DNA from: Comamonadaceae bacterium
Lineage (GTDB): Bacteria > Pseudomonadota > Gammaproteobacteria > Burkholderiales > Burkholderiaceae_C
Direction: 5' to 3'
NCBI GenBank assembly: GCA_947476285.1
Contig: CANJPU010000029.1
Coordinates: 1 to 57,619 of the forward strand
DNA: 57,619 bases
The notes under the pieces are model-generated. The model saw only the letters and a list, made by a program, of their open reading frames with translations, ran no database searches and had not been told where the DNA came from. Both the position numbers and the translations under genes were made by a program. This document shows, piece by piece, positions 45,253 to 55,334 of this stretch. The number at the start of each line of letters is the position of its first letter. The first letter of the stretch is position 1.

Positions 45253-46207
45253 GCGGAGACTTGCCTACATTGACCTGGCGAACAATCTTGCGGGTTTCCA
45301 TGTCGATGATGGTGAGCTTGCGAGCCCAGCGCGAACTCACCAGCAAGAGCTTGCCGCCGGCCAGCACTTCCATGCAATCAGGCCCACCCGGCGCGGCGTA
45401 GCTGTCGACCACGGCCAGTTTCTGCAAGTCAATCTTGCTGATGGTGTTGGCCACGCGATTGCTCACAAACACATGGCGGCCATCGCCAGCGGCGCGAAAC
45501 GCATGCGCGCCCGCACCGGTCTTGATCCTGGAAGCCAGGCGGGGCTCCTTTCCAGTGATGTCGTACACCTCGACCGAATCGCCGCCAGTCATGCCCACCA
45601 GCAGCCGCTTGCCATCGGGTGTGCCAAACACATCGGCTGGCAGCGCGCCGGTCTTGACGCGCCACAGCAGCTTCTGGCTGGGCAGATCAATGCCCACCAG
45701 TTCATCGCTGTCCTGCATGCTCACATAGGCAATGCTGCTCTTGGCATCGATCCAGATGTGGCTGGGTGTCTTGGCCGAAGCGATGCGCTTGACCAGTTGC
45801 GGTTCCTTGCCGTCCCAACTGTAGATGTCCACATGGTTGAGCCGGTTGCCGGCGATCACCAGCCATTTCATATCCGGTGAAAACCGCAGGTGGTAGGGAT
45901 CGAGGATGCCGCGCACCGTGCGCTGAATCTCGGCCGTGCGAGGGTCGATGAATGTCAGCGAATCGGCCAGCGCGTTGGCGACGATCACGGATTTTTCATC
46001 CGGCGTGAGGTACAGGTGATGCGGCTCTTTGCCGGTGGGCAAGCGCTTGATCTCCTTCCACTGCACCGGGTCAATCACGCTGACACTGGCATCCAGCGAG
46101 TTCAGCACGAACACCGGCGCCGGCGCGGCCTGGGCCAGTGGGTGAAAGGAAATGGCTGCCGCAAGAGCTGCCGCCCAGAGGGAAAAAGCGCGAGGAAGAA
46201 GATTCAC
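45218..46207 (-). CDS. YVTN beta-propeller repeat protein, secreted
   Basis: The roughly 329-residue protein has a signal peptide (NLLPRAFSLWAAALAAAISF, cleavage near AQAAPAP) and repeated propeller blades: VFVLNSLDASVSVIDP, KSVIVANALADSLTFIDP, HVFVSNRVANTISKIDL. The family binds partners and has no single function. The GTG start at 46207 is chosen because it begins the signal peptide; the frame is open upstream. It is coupled to the deacetylase gene, suggesting a joint envelope role. Confidence 0.82.
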   Translation of the reverse strand: MNLLPRAFSLWAAALAAAISFHPLAQAAPAPVFVLNSLDASVSVIDPVQWKEIKRLPTGKEPHHLYLTPDEKSVIVANALADSLTFIDPRTAEIQRTVRGILDPYHLRFSPDMKWLVIAGNRLNHVDIYSWDGKEPQLVKRIASAKTPSHIWIDAKSSIAYVSMQDSDELVGIDLPSQKLLWRVKTGALPADVFGTPDGKRLLVGMTGGDSVEVYDITGKEPRLASRIKTGAGAHAFRAAGDGRHVFVSNRVANTISKIDLQKLAVVDSYAAPGGPDCMEVLAGGKLLLVSSRWARKLTIIDMETRKIVRQVNVGKSPHGVWTLDHAPR

Positions 46208-46285
46208 GAATGACGGTTCCAATACAAGCTTCGAGTGTAGCCGCCGCAAGCAGCGTTTCTTTTCGTTTCCATTACCATCGTCGCA

Positions 46286-47059
46286 ATGGAATTGATACAG
46301 GTCAGCTCAGCGCGGCTGGAGGTTCAACGCCTGCCCGGCCCCGCTGGCAGCATCCTGGCGCCCATTGTTTTTCTGCATGAGGGCCTGGGCTCGGTGGCCA
46401 TGTGGCGCGATTGGCCAGCCCAGGTGTGCAGGCGCACCGGCCGAGCTGGCCTGATTTATTCGCGACGCGGCTATGGTCAATCCGACCCAATACCGGATGT
46501 GCGTGGTGCAGGCCGCCTGCAGCCCGACTACATGCACCGCGAGGCATGGGAGGTGCTGCCCGAACTGCTGGCCGCACTGCATGTCGAATTGCCAGTGCTA
46601 CTGGGGCACTCGGACGGCGGCAGCATCGCCTTGCTGCACGCCAGCCAGATGGCAGTGACGGCCTGCGTGGTGATGGCGCCGCATGTGCTGGTGGAAGATC
46701 AATCTCTGCGCGCCATCGCGCAAGCCCGCGCCGATTGGCAATCAGGCCTGCTGCGCCAGCGGCTGCAGCGCTACCACGCCGATGTCGATTGCGCTTTCTG
46801 GCAATGGAACGACGCATGGTTGAGCCCGCAGTTTCGAGATTTCGACATTCGCCCCCAATGCAGGCGCATTGCCGCACCGGTGCTGGCCATCCAGGGAACG
46901 CAAGACCCTTATGGCTCGATGCGGCAGATCGATGAGATCACGCCAACTCTTGGGCACTTCACGCCCATTGCGCTGGCAGGCTGCGGCCATTCACCACAGC
47001 GGGACGCACCCGAGCTGACGCTCTCGCACATCACGCGCTTTCTGGCTGCACTGCCTTGA
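46286..47059 (+). CDS. Alpha/beta hydrolase
   Basis: The 257-residue hydrolase has FLHEGLGSVAMWRDWP (oxyanion region), the nucleophile elbow LGHSDGGSIAL near residue 110, the acid in IQGTQDPYG and the histidine in AGCGHSPQRD. This is close to the family of esterases and haloalkane-dehalogenase-like enzymes, but the substrate is not known. It is the sole plus-strand gene in this stretch and its last 29 bases overlap the convergent rsuA. Confidence 0.86.
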   Translation: MELIQVSSARLEVQRLPGPAGSILAPIVFLHEGLGSVAMWRDWPAQVCRRTGRAGLIYSRRGYGQSDPIPDVRGAGRLQPDYMHREAWEVLPELLAALHVELPVLLGHSDGGSIALLHASQMAVTACVVMAPHVLVEDQSLRAIAQARADWQSGLLRQRLQRYHADVDCAFWQWNDAWLSPQFRDFDIRPQCRRIAAPVLAIQGTQDPYGSMRQIDEITPTLGHFTPIALAGCGHSPQRDAPELTLSHITRFLAALP

Positions 47060-47771
47060 GGCCTGCAAGATCGGCCGCGCTCAACCAGCGCCACTGACCG
47101 GGCGCGAGATCGGCAGGCAGCACCAGACCCCCGATGCGCGCGCGGTGCAGGCCCTCCACCCGATTGCTCACCGCCGCGATCATGCGCTTGACCTGATGGT
47201 ATTTGCCTTCGGTCAGGGTCAGTTGCAGCAGATGCTCGCCCAGCGCCTCGCAGGCCGCAGCCCGCACCGGCTTCGGATCGTCATCGAGCACCACGCCAGC
47301 GAGCAGGCGCTCGATCTGCCGCGGCTCGATCGCATGGCGCACCCGCGCCTCATACACCTTGGGCACATGGTGCTTGGGCGAACTCATGCGGTGGATGAAC
47401 TGCCCATCGTCCGTCAGAAGCAGCAGCCCCGTGGTGTCTTGATCCAGACGCCCCACCGCTTGCACGCCTTGGGTGGCGCCCTTTTGCGGGCGCTGGCGCA
47501 GTGGCGCGGGCAGCAATGTGTAGATGCTGGGATAAGTGCCGGGCTTGCGCGAACACTCGGTGCCGGCGGGCTTGTGCAGCATCAGATAGGCCTTTTCCTG
47601 GTAGGGCCAATCGACGCCATCCACCCGGAACTGAAAACCCTGCACCGGTAGATCCAGGCTGGCGTCCGTCGCCACTTCGCCGGCCACACTGACATGGCCT
47701 TGCTGCACCAGGCCTGCGCAAACACGGCGCGTGCCAAAACCTTGCGAATAAAGAATGTCTTGCAGTTGCAT
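47031..47771 (-). CDS. rsuA: 16S rRNA pseudouridine516 synthase (RsuA family)
   Basis: The roughly 246-residue protein has an N-terminal S4 RNA-binding domain (QDILYSQGFGTRRVCAGLVQQGHVSV) and the RsuA/RluB pseudouridine synthase domain with GRLDQDTTGLLLLTDDG (catalytic Asp) and KYHQVKRMIAAVSNRVEGLHR. RsuA is favoured over RluB/E/F by length and the S4 domain, but those relatives are similar. The ATG at 47771 begins MQLQDILYSQG. Confidence 0.88.
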   Translation of the reverse strand: MQLQDILYSQGFGTRRVCAGLVQQGHVSVAGEVATDASLDLPVQGFQFRVDGVDWPYQEKAYLMLHKPAGTECSRKPGTYPSIYTLLPAPLRQRPQKGATQGVQAVGRLDQDTTGLLLLTDDGQFIHRMSSPKHHVPKVYEARVRHAIEPRQIERLLAGVVLDDDPKPVRAAACEALGEHLLQLTLTEGKYHQVKRMIAAVSNRVEGLHRARIGGLVLPADLAPGQWRWLSAADLAGLKAVQPESA

Positions 47772-47819
47772 GGGCGCCAAGTATCTCAGGCGCCGCCCGA
47801 CCCTGAGCCAACCAAAGCC

Positions 47820-48137
47820 TTAACGCGTCGCGGTGATCGACTGCATGCGCCGCTCCAGCGGCGAGAGCTCCATGCCGATGCGGTGCAGTTCCTCGTAGTG
47901 CGACTGGCGCTTCCACAGGTCAGGTTCGGATGCAGTCTGCGCGCGAACCTGATTGCGCTGCGCCTGCAGACGCGCGATGCGCTCACTCAAGGCGGCAGCC
48001 TCTTGCACGCTCACCGTGGACTTGGGTTGCGGCACTGTGGGGTTGAAGCTCACGGCCGGCGGCTCGATCACAGTGCAAGCCGAAGCCAGAGTCAGAGCCT
48101 TGAAACAGGCGGCGATTGCGGGGTGCAGTATCTCCAT
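47820..48137 (-). CDS. Small hypothetical protein, possible lipoprotein
   Basis: The 105-residue protein begins MEILHPAIAACFKALTLASA followed by Cys, a weak lipobox. The remainder is helical with a coiled-coil-like stretch (VQEAAALSERIARLQAQRNQ). GAGGAAG precedes the ATG by about seven bases, which supports a real gene. I do not recognise a family. It diverges from the MaoC-like gene. Confidence 0.65.
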   Translation of the reverse strand: MEILHPAIAACFKALTLASACTVIEPPAVSFNPTVPQPKSTVSVQEAAALSERIARLQAQRNQVRAQTASEPDLWKRQSHYEELHRIGMELSPLERRMQSITATR

Positions 48138-48235
48138 GGCGTTCTTCCTCGGGACGGCGCTGATGCGCTTGAATCAGTTGGACAACAGGCATGACGGAAA
48201 CGTCAATAATGCAGAGCATATCTTAGGAGACTGTG

Positions 48236-48715
48236 GTGCAGGAAATCGAAACACTGGGCTTGGGAATTCCCTGGGAGGACCTGCCCGTGGGGCGTCGCTT
48301 CAAGACCATAGGGCGCACTATTTTCGAGTCGGACGTGATGAACTTTGTCACCAACACTGGCATGGTCGAGGTGCTCTTTACCAACCTCGAATTTCTGAAG
48401 ACCCAATCGGCCATCAAGGGCCGCGTGGTACCCGGCGCACAGGTTTTCACGTTTGCAGAAGGCCTGCTGGTGCAGGCCATGATGCAGGGCACGGGCTTGG
48501 CCTTCCTGCAGATGGAACTGAGCGTACAAGGCCCCACTTTCGTTGGCGACACCATCCACGTGGAATGCGAAGTCATCGAGTGCCGCGAAAGCGCCAAGCG
48601 CCCCGGCCTGGGCCTGGTGCGAAGCCGCAACCAGGTCGTCAAGCAGGACGGCACAGTGGTGCTGGTCTATACGCCGCTGCGCTTGGTCAAGGGCAAGAAG
48701 TACAAGCCGGAGTGA
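48236..48715 (+). CDS. MaoC-like hotdog-fold protein
   Basis: The roughly 159-residue protein has the MaoC/R-hydratase hotdog pattern: DLPVGRRFKTIGRTI at the N-terminus, VPGAQVFTFAEGLLVQ and VGDTIHVECEVIECRESAKRPGLG. The usual catalytic D-x4-H segment is not evident (the matching stretch is NTGMVEVLFTNLEF), so hydratase activity is doubtful; a thioesterase or binding role is possible. Two adjacent GTG codons (48233, 48236) follow AGGAG, and spacing favours the second. Confidence 0.8.
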   Translation: MQEIETLGLGIPWEDLPVGRRFKTIGRTIFESDVMNFVTNTGMVEVLFTNLEFLKTQSAIKGRVVPGAQVFTFAEGLLVQAMMQGTGLAFLQMELSVQGPTFVGDTIHVECEVIECRESAKRPGLGLVRSRNQVVKQDGTVVLVYTPLRLVKGKKYKPE

Positions 48716-48727
48716 GTGCGTCGGGCT

Positions 48728-50479
48728 CTAAAGAGCGCGCGCTTTTTCCTCTTCCTGCAGCCGCAATACCCGCCTTTGCACTTTGCCGGTGGTCGTCATG
48801 GGCAACTCGTCGATGAATTCGATGTCCTTGGGGTATTCGTAGGGCGCGAGCTTTCCGCGCACATGCGACTGCAATTGCGCGATCAGTTGCGCATCGAACT
48901 GCGGCCCGGCCTCACGCCGCCGGCTCGCGAACTCGGGTGAGAGCACCACAAAGGCCTTGACCACTGCGCCACGGGCGCCGTCTGGCTTTGGCACCACCGC
49001 CGCATTGGCCACGGCAGGATGCTTGACCAGGCAGTTTTCCACTTCGCTCGGCCCGATACGGTAGCCCGCAGCTTTGAACACATCGTCAGCCCGCCCCTGG
49101 TACCAGAGGTAGCCGTCCGCATCGCGCGTAGCCAGATCGCCTGTGCGGCACCAGTGGCCGGTGTGCTTGTCGCGCGTGGCCGCGTCGTTCTTCCAATAGC
49201 CAAGAAAGAAAATCGGGTCGGGCTGTCCATGGATGTCCAAGCGATTGACCGCCACATCGCCGGGCACACCCACAGGGCACTCGCGGCCTTGCTCGTCGAT
49301 CACCGCCACACGATGGCCGGGGTATGGCCGGCCCATGCTGCCGGGGCGCGCCGGCCAGCCCAGGCCGCTGCCTCGGTGCGTTGCGCCGGCCCACTGCATG
49401 CTGCAATTGCCCACCACGTAGTTGATCTCGGTCTGGCCGAACATCTCATTGACCGTGACGGCCAGTTGATCCTTGCAATAGGCAAACACCGCATCGCCCA
49501 CTGCCTCACCCGCACTCATGATGGCCTCAAGCCTCAGGTGGAAGTGCTTGCGTGGCTCAGGGAAGGCCTTCATCATCGCTTTGAGTGCAGTGGGAAACAA
49601 AAAGGTGTGCGTGACACCGTGCGTGTGCATCAGCTCGAACGCCAGCTCCGGACTGAAGCGCCCACCCCACGCGATGATGGGCCGCCCAAAATAAAGCGTG
49701 GGCAGCAGCGCGTCCATCAAGCCGCCGGTCCAGGCCCAGTCAGCGGGCGACCAGAACACTGCGTCGCTCTCCTGCGCTGTCTGGCCAGGCCCGAAGCCAA
49801 ACCAGTTCTGGCTGCACACAAAGCCCGGCAAATTGCCGATCAGCGTGCGGTGTGCGATGAACGCACCCTTGGGCGGGCCGGTGGTGCCGCTGGTATAGAT
49901 GAGCACCGCCCCATCATCAGCGCGGGTGCGCACCGGCTCGGGGGCCACGGCACCTGGGGGCAGCTGCGTGCACAGCGCCACATCGCCCTGCGCGGCAGCG
50001 CCGCCAACGCCGATCACGGTGCGCAGCGCGGGGCATTCGGCGCGCGCCTGGCCCAGACTCGCGATGGCAGCCTCATCACTGATCGCCACCACCGCCCCGC
50101 TGTCCTGCAGCCGATACGCCAGCGCGTCCGGGCCAAACAGCACCGTCAGCGGCACAGCCACCGCGCCAAGCTGGAACACCGCCATGTAGGCAATGGCCGT
50201 CTCCGGGCGCTGGGGCATAAGCACCGCCACCCTATCGCCCCGCCCTACCCCCAGCGACGCGAGCTGTTGGCTCAAGGCATCGGCCCTGGCCTGCAATTGC
50301 GCATACGAAAGCTCGCTTTCGATTGCACCGTGGACCCGAATGGCCACACGGTCGGCCCCATCGGGCAAGCCGGCCCACCGCGTGCAGCAGACCTGTGCGA
50401 TGTTGAAATACTCTGGTACCTCCCAGCGAAACTCCCCGTGCATCTGTCGGTGATGATCGCGCCCTTGACTGACAGCCAT
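48728..50479 (-). CDS. Acyl-CoA synthetase (AMP-forming)
   Basis: The 583-residue ANL enzyme activates a carboxylic acid as the acyl-adenylate and then the CoA thioester. The AMP-binding loop is IYTSGTTGPPKGA, followed by MSAGEAVGD, EMFGQTEIN, GHWCRTGDLA and the C-terminal PMTTTGKVQRR with the catalytic Lys. The sequence resembles acetyl/medium-chain types (AcsM-like). The ATG at 50479 follows GGAGACTCGC. The substrate is not defined. It converges with the MaoC-like gene and diverges from the hydrolase gene. Confidence 0.93.
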   Translation of the reverse strand: MAVSQGRDHHRQMHGEFRWEVPEYFNIAQVCCTRWAGLPDGADRVAIRVHGAIESELSYAQLQARADALSQQLASLGVGRGDRVAVLMPQRPETAIAYMAVFQLGAVAVPLTVLFGPDALAYRLQDSGAVVAISDEAAIASLGQARAECPALRTVIGVGGAAAQGDVALCTQLPPGAVAPEPVRTRADDGAVLIYTSGTTGPPKGAFIAHRTLIGNLPGFVCSQNWFGFGPGQTAQESDAVFWSPADWAWTGGLMDALLPTLYFGRPIIAWGGRFSPELAFELMHTHGVTHTFLFPTALKAMMKAFPEPRKHFHLRLEAIMSAGEAVGDAVFAYCKDQLAVTVNEMFGQTEINYVVGNCSMQWAGATHRGSGLGWPARPGSMGRPYPGHRVAVIDEQGRECPVGVPGDVAVNRLDIHGQPDPIFFLGYWKNDAATRDKHTGHWCRTGDLATRDADGYLWYQGRADDVFKAAGYRIGPSEVENCLVKHPAVANAAVVPKPDGARGAVVKAFVVLSPEFASRRREAGPQFDAQLIAQLQSHVRGKLAPYEYPKDIEFIDELPMTTTGKVQRRVLRLQEEEKARAL

Positions 50480-50550
50480 TTGCGAGTCTCCTATGATGGA
50501 AGAAAAATGCGTCGAAGCAAATTCTCGAAACTTCGATTGCATTGCCCAGG

Positions 50551-51468
50551 ATGATCAACCGAATGTACCAAGCCATCAAGACACCCCGCTGCGAGTTTGT
50601 CCCCATCCGCAATCTGAAATACCACGTGCGAATCTGGGGTGAGCCTGGGCCGGACAAGATCCCGCTGGTCATGGTGCACGGCTGGATGGATGTGGCCGCG
50701 TCCTATCAGTTCGTGGTGGACGCATTCGCACGCGACCATTACGTGATCGCGCCCGATTGGCGCGGCTATGGCCAAACCGAAGTGCCAGCCACCGACAACT
50801 ACTGGTTCCCCGATTACCTGGCCGACCTGGATTTCCTGTTGGACCACTACAGCCCCGGCGCTGCGGTGCATCTGGTGGGCCACAGCATGGGTGGCAACGT
50901 GTCCATGCTTTATTCGGGCGTGCGCCCCGAGCGGGTGCGCCGCCTGGTCAATCTGGAAGGCTTCGGCATGGCCCGCACGCAGCCTTCGCAGGCGGCGGCG
51001 CGTTATGGGAAGTGGATCGACGAGATCAAGGCCTTTCATCGCGGCGAAATCAACCTGATGCCCTACGCCTCATCCGAGGACGTAGCCAAGCGCCTGATGA
51101 AGACCAACAAGCGCCTGCGCCTGGACAAAGCGCAATGGCTGGCCATGCACTGGGCCCGACCCGATGACCAGGGCATGTGGCGCATCCTGGGCGACCCCGC
51201 CCATCGCATCATCAACCCCAAGCTGTACCGAGTCGATGAAGTCCTGGAAATCTTCAAGTGCATCACCGCCCCCACCCTGATGGTGGAGGCCAGCGACGAA
51301 AGCATGACCAAGTGGTGGAACGGAAAATTCACGCTGGAGGAAGTTCACGAACGCATGAAGTCGGTCCCTCATCTCCAACGCACTGTCGTGAAGGATGCCG
51401 GCCACATGCTGCACCACGATCAGCCGCAGGTGCTGGCCAAGCTGATCGAGGACTTCCTGCAAATCTAG
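50551..51468 (+). CDS. Alpha/beta hydrolase
   Basis: The roughly 305-residue hydrolase has VMVHGWMDVAASYQF, DWRGYGQTE, the nucleophile elbow LVGHSMGGNVS near residue 110, and the histidine in DAGHMLHHDQP. An in-frame ATG at 50563 is an alternative start because no strong ribosome-binding site marks 50551. Its closest kind is epoxide hydrolase/esterase-like. It diverges from the acyl-CoA synthetase and may take part in the same catabolism. Confidence 0.86.
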   Translation: MINRMYQAIKTPRCEFVPIRNLKYHVRIWGEPGPDKIPLVMVHGWMDVAASYQFVVDAFARDHYVIAPDWRGYGQTEVPATDNYWFPDYLADLDFLLDHYSPGAAVHLVGHSMGGNVSMLYSGVRPERVRRLVNLEGFGMARTQPSQAAARYGKWIDEIKAFHRGEINLMPYASSEDVAKRLMKTNKRLRLDKAQWLAMHWARPDDQGMWRILGDPAHRIINPKLYRVDEVLEIFKCITAPTLMVEASDESMTKWWNGKFTLEEVHERMKSVPHLQRTVVKDAGHMLHHDQPQVLAKLIEDFLQI

Positions 51469-51518
51469 TGGGGGCCCGCGCTCATGTCAGAATCGCCGGT
51501 TCACAAGGAATTTTCGAC

Positions 51519-52623
51519 ATGGACGCAGAACGCACCAATCTCATCGGCACACAGTTGACCGATCTGTCCGCACGCACCCAGGCTCTCCGGGGGTATCTTT
51601 GACTTCGATGCCAAATCGGAGCGCCTGAGAACCGTCAACGCGTCGCTGGAAGACCCGCAGGTCTGGAACGACCCCAAGAAGGCCCAGGAACTGGGCAAAG
51701 AGCAAAAGCAGCTCAGCGCCGTGGTGGTCATGCTGTCCAAGCTCACGCAAGAGCTGTCTGACAATCTTGAGCTCTATGACATGAGCAAGGAAGAAGGCGA
51801 CGAAGCCGGCCTGATGACCATCGAGGCCGAGACCGCCAAGCTGGCCCGGGACGTGGAGGCGCTGGAATTTCGCCGCATGTTCAACAACCCGGCCGATCCG
51901 CTCAATTGTTTTCTGGACATTCAGGCTGGCGCGGGCGGCACCGAGGCCTGCGACTGGGCCAGCATGCTGCTGCGCCAGTACCTCAAGTACGCCGAGCGCA
52001 AGGGCTTCAAGAGCACTGTGGAAGACGAAACCCCGGGCGACACCGCAGGCATCAAGGGCGCCACCATCAAGCTGGAGGGCGAGTACGCCTTCGGATTGTT
52101 GCGCACTGAGACCGGCGTGCACCGGCTGGTGCGCAAGTCGCCCTTCGATTCGGCGGGCGGGCGCCACACCAGCTTTGCCAGCGTGTTCGTCTATCCCGAG
52201 ATCGACGACTCGATCGAGATCGACATCAACCCCGCTGATGTGCGGGTGGACACCTACCGCGCCAGCGGCGCCGGCGGCCAGCACATCAACAAGACCGACT
52301 CGGCCGTGCGCCTGACCCACATCCCCACCAACATCGTGGTGCAGTGCCAGGACAGCCGCAGCCAGCACAGCAATCGCGACGTCGCCTGGAAGCGACTGCG
52401 CTCGCGCCTGTACGACCACGAAATGCGCAAGCGCATGGAAGAACAGCAAAAGCTGGAAGACACCAAGACCGACGTCGGCTGGGGCCACCAAATCCGCAGC
52501 TATGTGCTGGACAACAGCCGCATCAAGGACCTTCGCACCGGAGTGGAAGTGTCAGCCACCCAGAAGGTACTGGATGGTGACCTTGATGTGTTTATCGAGG
52601 CCTCCTTGAAGCAGGGCGTATGA
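51519..52623 (+). CDS. prfB: Peptide chain release factor 2 (programmed +1 frameshift)
   Basis: RF2 recognises UGA and UAA and triggers peptide release. The reading frame from ATG 51519 ends at TGA 51600-51602 after 27 codons; the product continues in the +1 frame from GAC at 51601 to TGA at 52623, giving about 367 residues. The second part holds the RF2 tripeptide SPF in [10 protein letters not shown] and the catalytic GGQ in [15 protein letters not shown]. The truncated zero-frame peptide is the expected product when RF2 is abundant, so the gene is autoregulated. Confidence 0.97.
51589..51603 (+). promoter_or_regulatory. prfB: prfB programmed frameshift site
   Basis: The sequence GGGGGTATCTTTGAC contains an internal Shine-Dalgarno-like G-run, three bases of spacing, then CTT TGA C. 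Ribosomes slip from CTT to TTT in competition with RF2 at the poor-context TGA. This is the classic arrangement of bacterial prfB. Confidence 0.96.
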
Positions 52624-52653
52624 CACAACGATTCGAATTTCTGGAGACACTAG

Positions 52654-55308
52654 ATGCGTGAAGGACAAAACACGGTGATTCACCGCGCGGATTACAAGGC
52701 GCCGCCTTTCTGGATCGACGCCGTCGATCTGTGCTTGGACCTCGACCCAGCCAAGACCCGCGTTCTGAACAAGATGAAGGTGCGCCGCAACCCCGACACG
52801 GCGCCACAGGCGCTGCGACTCGATGGCGAAGACCTCAACCTGGCCCGGGTGCTGGTCAATGGCCAGGGCACTTCGTTCAAGCTGGACAACAACCAGCTTG
52901 TGCTTGAGAACCTGCCCGAAGGCACCGAGCCCTTCGAACTGGAAATTTTCACCACCTGCGCGCCGGCCAAGAACACCAAGCTCAGCGGCCTGTACCTGAG
53001 CAACGATGCCTTCTTCACCCAGTGCGAGGCCGAGGGCTTTCGCCGCATCACCTACTTCCTGGACCGCCCCGACGTGATGGCCAGCTTCACTGTGCTGCTG
53101 CGTGCGGACAAAGCGAAGTATCCGGTGCTGCTGTCCAACGGCAACCTGACGGAACAGGGCGATCTGGAAGACGGCCGCCACTATGCCAAGTGGGTCGACC
53201 CTTTCCGCAAGCCCAGCTATCTGTTCGCGGTGGTGGCCGGCCAGTTGGTGTGCCGTGAACAACGCATCGCAGCGCGCAACGGCAAGGAACACTTACTGCA
53301 GATCTATGTGCGCCCCGGCGATCTGGACAAGACCGAACACGCCATGAACTCGCTGATGGCCTCGATCGCCTGGGACGAAGCGCGCTTTGGCCTGCCGCTG
53401 GACCTGGAGCGATTCATGATCGTGGCCACCAGCGACTTCAACATGGGTGCGATGGAAAACAAGGGCCTGAACGTTTTCAACACCAAGTACGTTCTTGCCA
53501 GCCAGGCCACCGCCACCGACACCGATTTCGCCAACATCGAAAGCGTGGTGGGCCACGAGTATTTTCACAACTGGACTGGCAACCGCGTCACCTGCCGCGA
53601 CTGGTTTCAGCTCTCGCTCAAGGAAGGCCTCACTGTCTTTCGCGACCAGGAGTTCTCGCAAGATCTGGCCGGCGAGGCATCGGCCCGCGCGGTCAAGCGC
53701 ATCGAAGACGTGCGCGTGCTGCGCACCGCCCAGTTCCCTGAAGACGCCGGCCCGATGGCGCACCCGGTGCGGCCCGATCAATACCTGGAGATCAACAATT
53801 TCTACACGGTGACCGTGTATGAAAAAGGCGCGGAAGTCGTCCGCATGATGCAGACCCTGGTGGGACGCGAGGGCTTTGCCCGCGGCATGACGCTTTATTT
53901 CCAGCGCCACGACGGGCAGGCAGTCACCTGCGATGATTTCGCCCAGGCGATTGCCGATGCCAACCCCGATTCGCGCCTGACGCCATTGCTGGCGCAGTTC
54001 AAGCACTGGTACAGCCAGGCAGGTACGCCACGCATCAAGGCACTTGAAAGCTTTGACGAGCAGGCCGGCGTCTACAGCCTGACACTCACGCAAAGCTGCC
54101 CCGCCACGCCCGGCCAACCTGACAAGCAGCCCTTTGTCATCCCCGTTGCCTTCGGCCTACTGACGCAAGATGGCCGCCAGCTGATCGGCGACATGCATGT
54201 GCTCACCCAGGCCAGCCAGACTCTGGTCTTCAAGGGCCTGAAGACTCAGCCAGTGCCCTCCATCCTGCGCGACTTCAGTGCGCCGGTCATTCTGGACATC
54301 GACTACAGCGAGGCACAACTGCTGACCCTGCTGGCCCACGACACCGATCCCTTCAACCGCTGGGAAGCGGGCCAACGCCTGAGTGTCAATCGTGCGCTGT
54401 CCTACATCGCCCGCCCCGATCTGGCCGCAGCCGATATCTTGCTCGATGCGCCCTACATCGAAGCCATGCGCAGCGTGCTGCGCCACCCCAGCCTGTCGGC
54501 CGCCTTCAAGGATCTGGCGCTGACCCTGCCGGCCGAAACCTACATCGCCGAGCAGTTGGAGGTGGTTGACCCGCAGCGCGTGCACGCGGTGCGCGAAGCC
54601 ATGCGCATGCAACTGGCAACAGCCTTGCGGGACGACTGGGAATGGGCCTTTGAGACGCATCGCGACAGCGGCGCCTACCGCCCCGATCCCATCTCCAGCG
54701 GGCGACGTGCGCTGGCCGGCCTGGCGCTCACGCACCTTTGCCTGGCAGCGCGCGACACGGCAGACACCGTCTGGCCCGGCAAGGCCTACCAGCGCTTCAA
54801 GGACGCGGGCAACATGACCGACCGCTTCAACGCGCTGTCGGCCCTGGTCAGTAGCGGCCATGAGCTGGCGGTGCCAGCCTTGCAGCGTTTCCATGCCTTG
54901 TTCAAAGACGACCCACTGGTGCTGGACAAATGGTTCGCTCTGCAAGCGGGCGCACCCGATCGCGGCGGCAATGTGCTGGCCACAGTGCGTGGGCTCATGG
55001 GCCACGCCGACTTCAACATCCGCAATCCCAACCGAGCCCGCAGCGTGATCTTCAGCTATTGCAGCGCCAACCCCGGTGCCTTTCATCGCCACGACGCGGC
55101 CGGCTATGTGTTCTGGAGTGAGCGCGTGATCGAGCTGGACGCAATGAACCCGCAAGTTGCCGCGCGTCTGGCCCGCGCGCTGGACCGCTGGAAGAAACTG
55201 GTCGAGCCGCTGCGCGGCGCCGCGCGCGAAGCCATCGCGCGCGTGGCTGCGCGACCCGATCTGAGCAACGATGTGCGCGAAGTCGTCACGCGCGCGCTGG
55301 CCGAATAA
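52654..55308 (+). CDS. pepN: Aminopeptidase N (M1 family)
   Basis: The 884-residue zinc aminopeptidase removes N-terminal residues from peptides. It has the exopeptidase motif [11 protein letters not shown] (about residues 265-275), the zinc motif [11 protein letters not shown] with the distal Glu in [13 protein letters not shown], and the C-terminal alpha-helical domain typical of PepN ([11 protein letters not shown] and beyond). The length is normal. ATG 52654 follows CTGGAG; it lies 30 bases downstream of prfB. Confidence 0.96.
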   Translation: MREGQNTVIHRADYKAPPFWIDAVDLCLDLDPAKTRVLNKMKVRRNPDTAPQALRLDGEDLNLARVLVNGQGTSFKLDNNQLVLENLPEGTEPFELEIFTTCAPAKNTKLSGLYLSNDAFFTQCEAEGFRRITYFLDRPDVMASFTVLLRADKAKYPVLLSNGNLTEQGDLEDGRHYAKWVDPFRKPSYLFAVVAGQLVCREQRIAARNGKEHLLQIYVRPGDLDKTEHAMNSLMASIAWDEARFGLPLDLERFMIVATSDFNMGAMENKGLNVFNTKYVLASQATATDTDFANIESVVGHEYFHNWTGNRVTCRDWFQLSLKEGLTVFRDQEFSQDLAGEASARAVKRIEDVRVLRTAQFPEDAGPMAHPVRPDQYLEINNFYTVTVYEKGAEVVRMMQTLVGREGFARGMTLYFQRHDGQAVTCDDFAQAIADANPDSRLTPLLAQFKHWYSQAGTPRIKALESFDEQAGVYSLTLTQSCPATPGQPDKQPFVIPVAFGLLTQDGRQLIGDMHVLTQASQTLVFKGLKTQPVPSILRDFSAPVILDIDYSEAQLLTLLAHDTDPFNRWEAGQRLSVNRALSYIARPDLAAADILLDAPYIEAMRSVLRHPSLSAAFKDLALTLPAETYIAEQLEVVDPQRVHAVREAMRMQLATALRDDWEWAFETHRDSGAYRPDPISSGRRALAGLALTHLCLAARDTADTVWPGKAYQRFKDAGNMTDRFNALSALVSSGHELAVPALQRFHALFKDDPLVLDKWFALQAGAPDRGGNVLATVRGLMGHADFNIRNPNRARSVIFSYCSANPGAFHRHDAAGYVFWSERVIELDAMNPQVAARLARALDRWKKLVEPLRGAAREAIARVAARPDLSNDVREVVTRALAE

Positions 55309-55334
55309 CACGAACAGACCCTAGGAGCAGGCCC

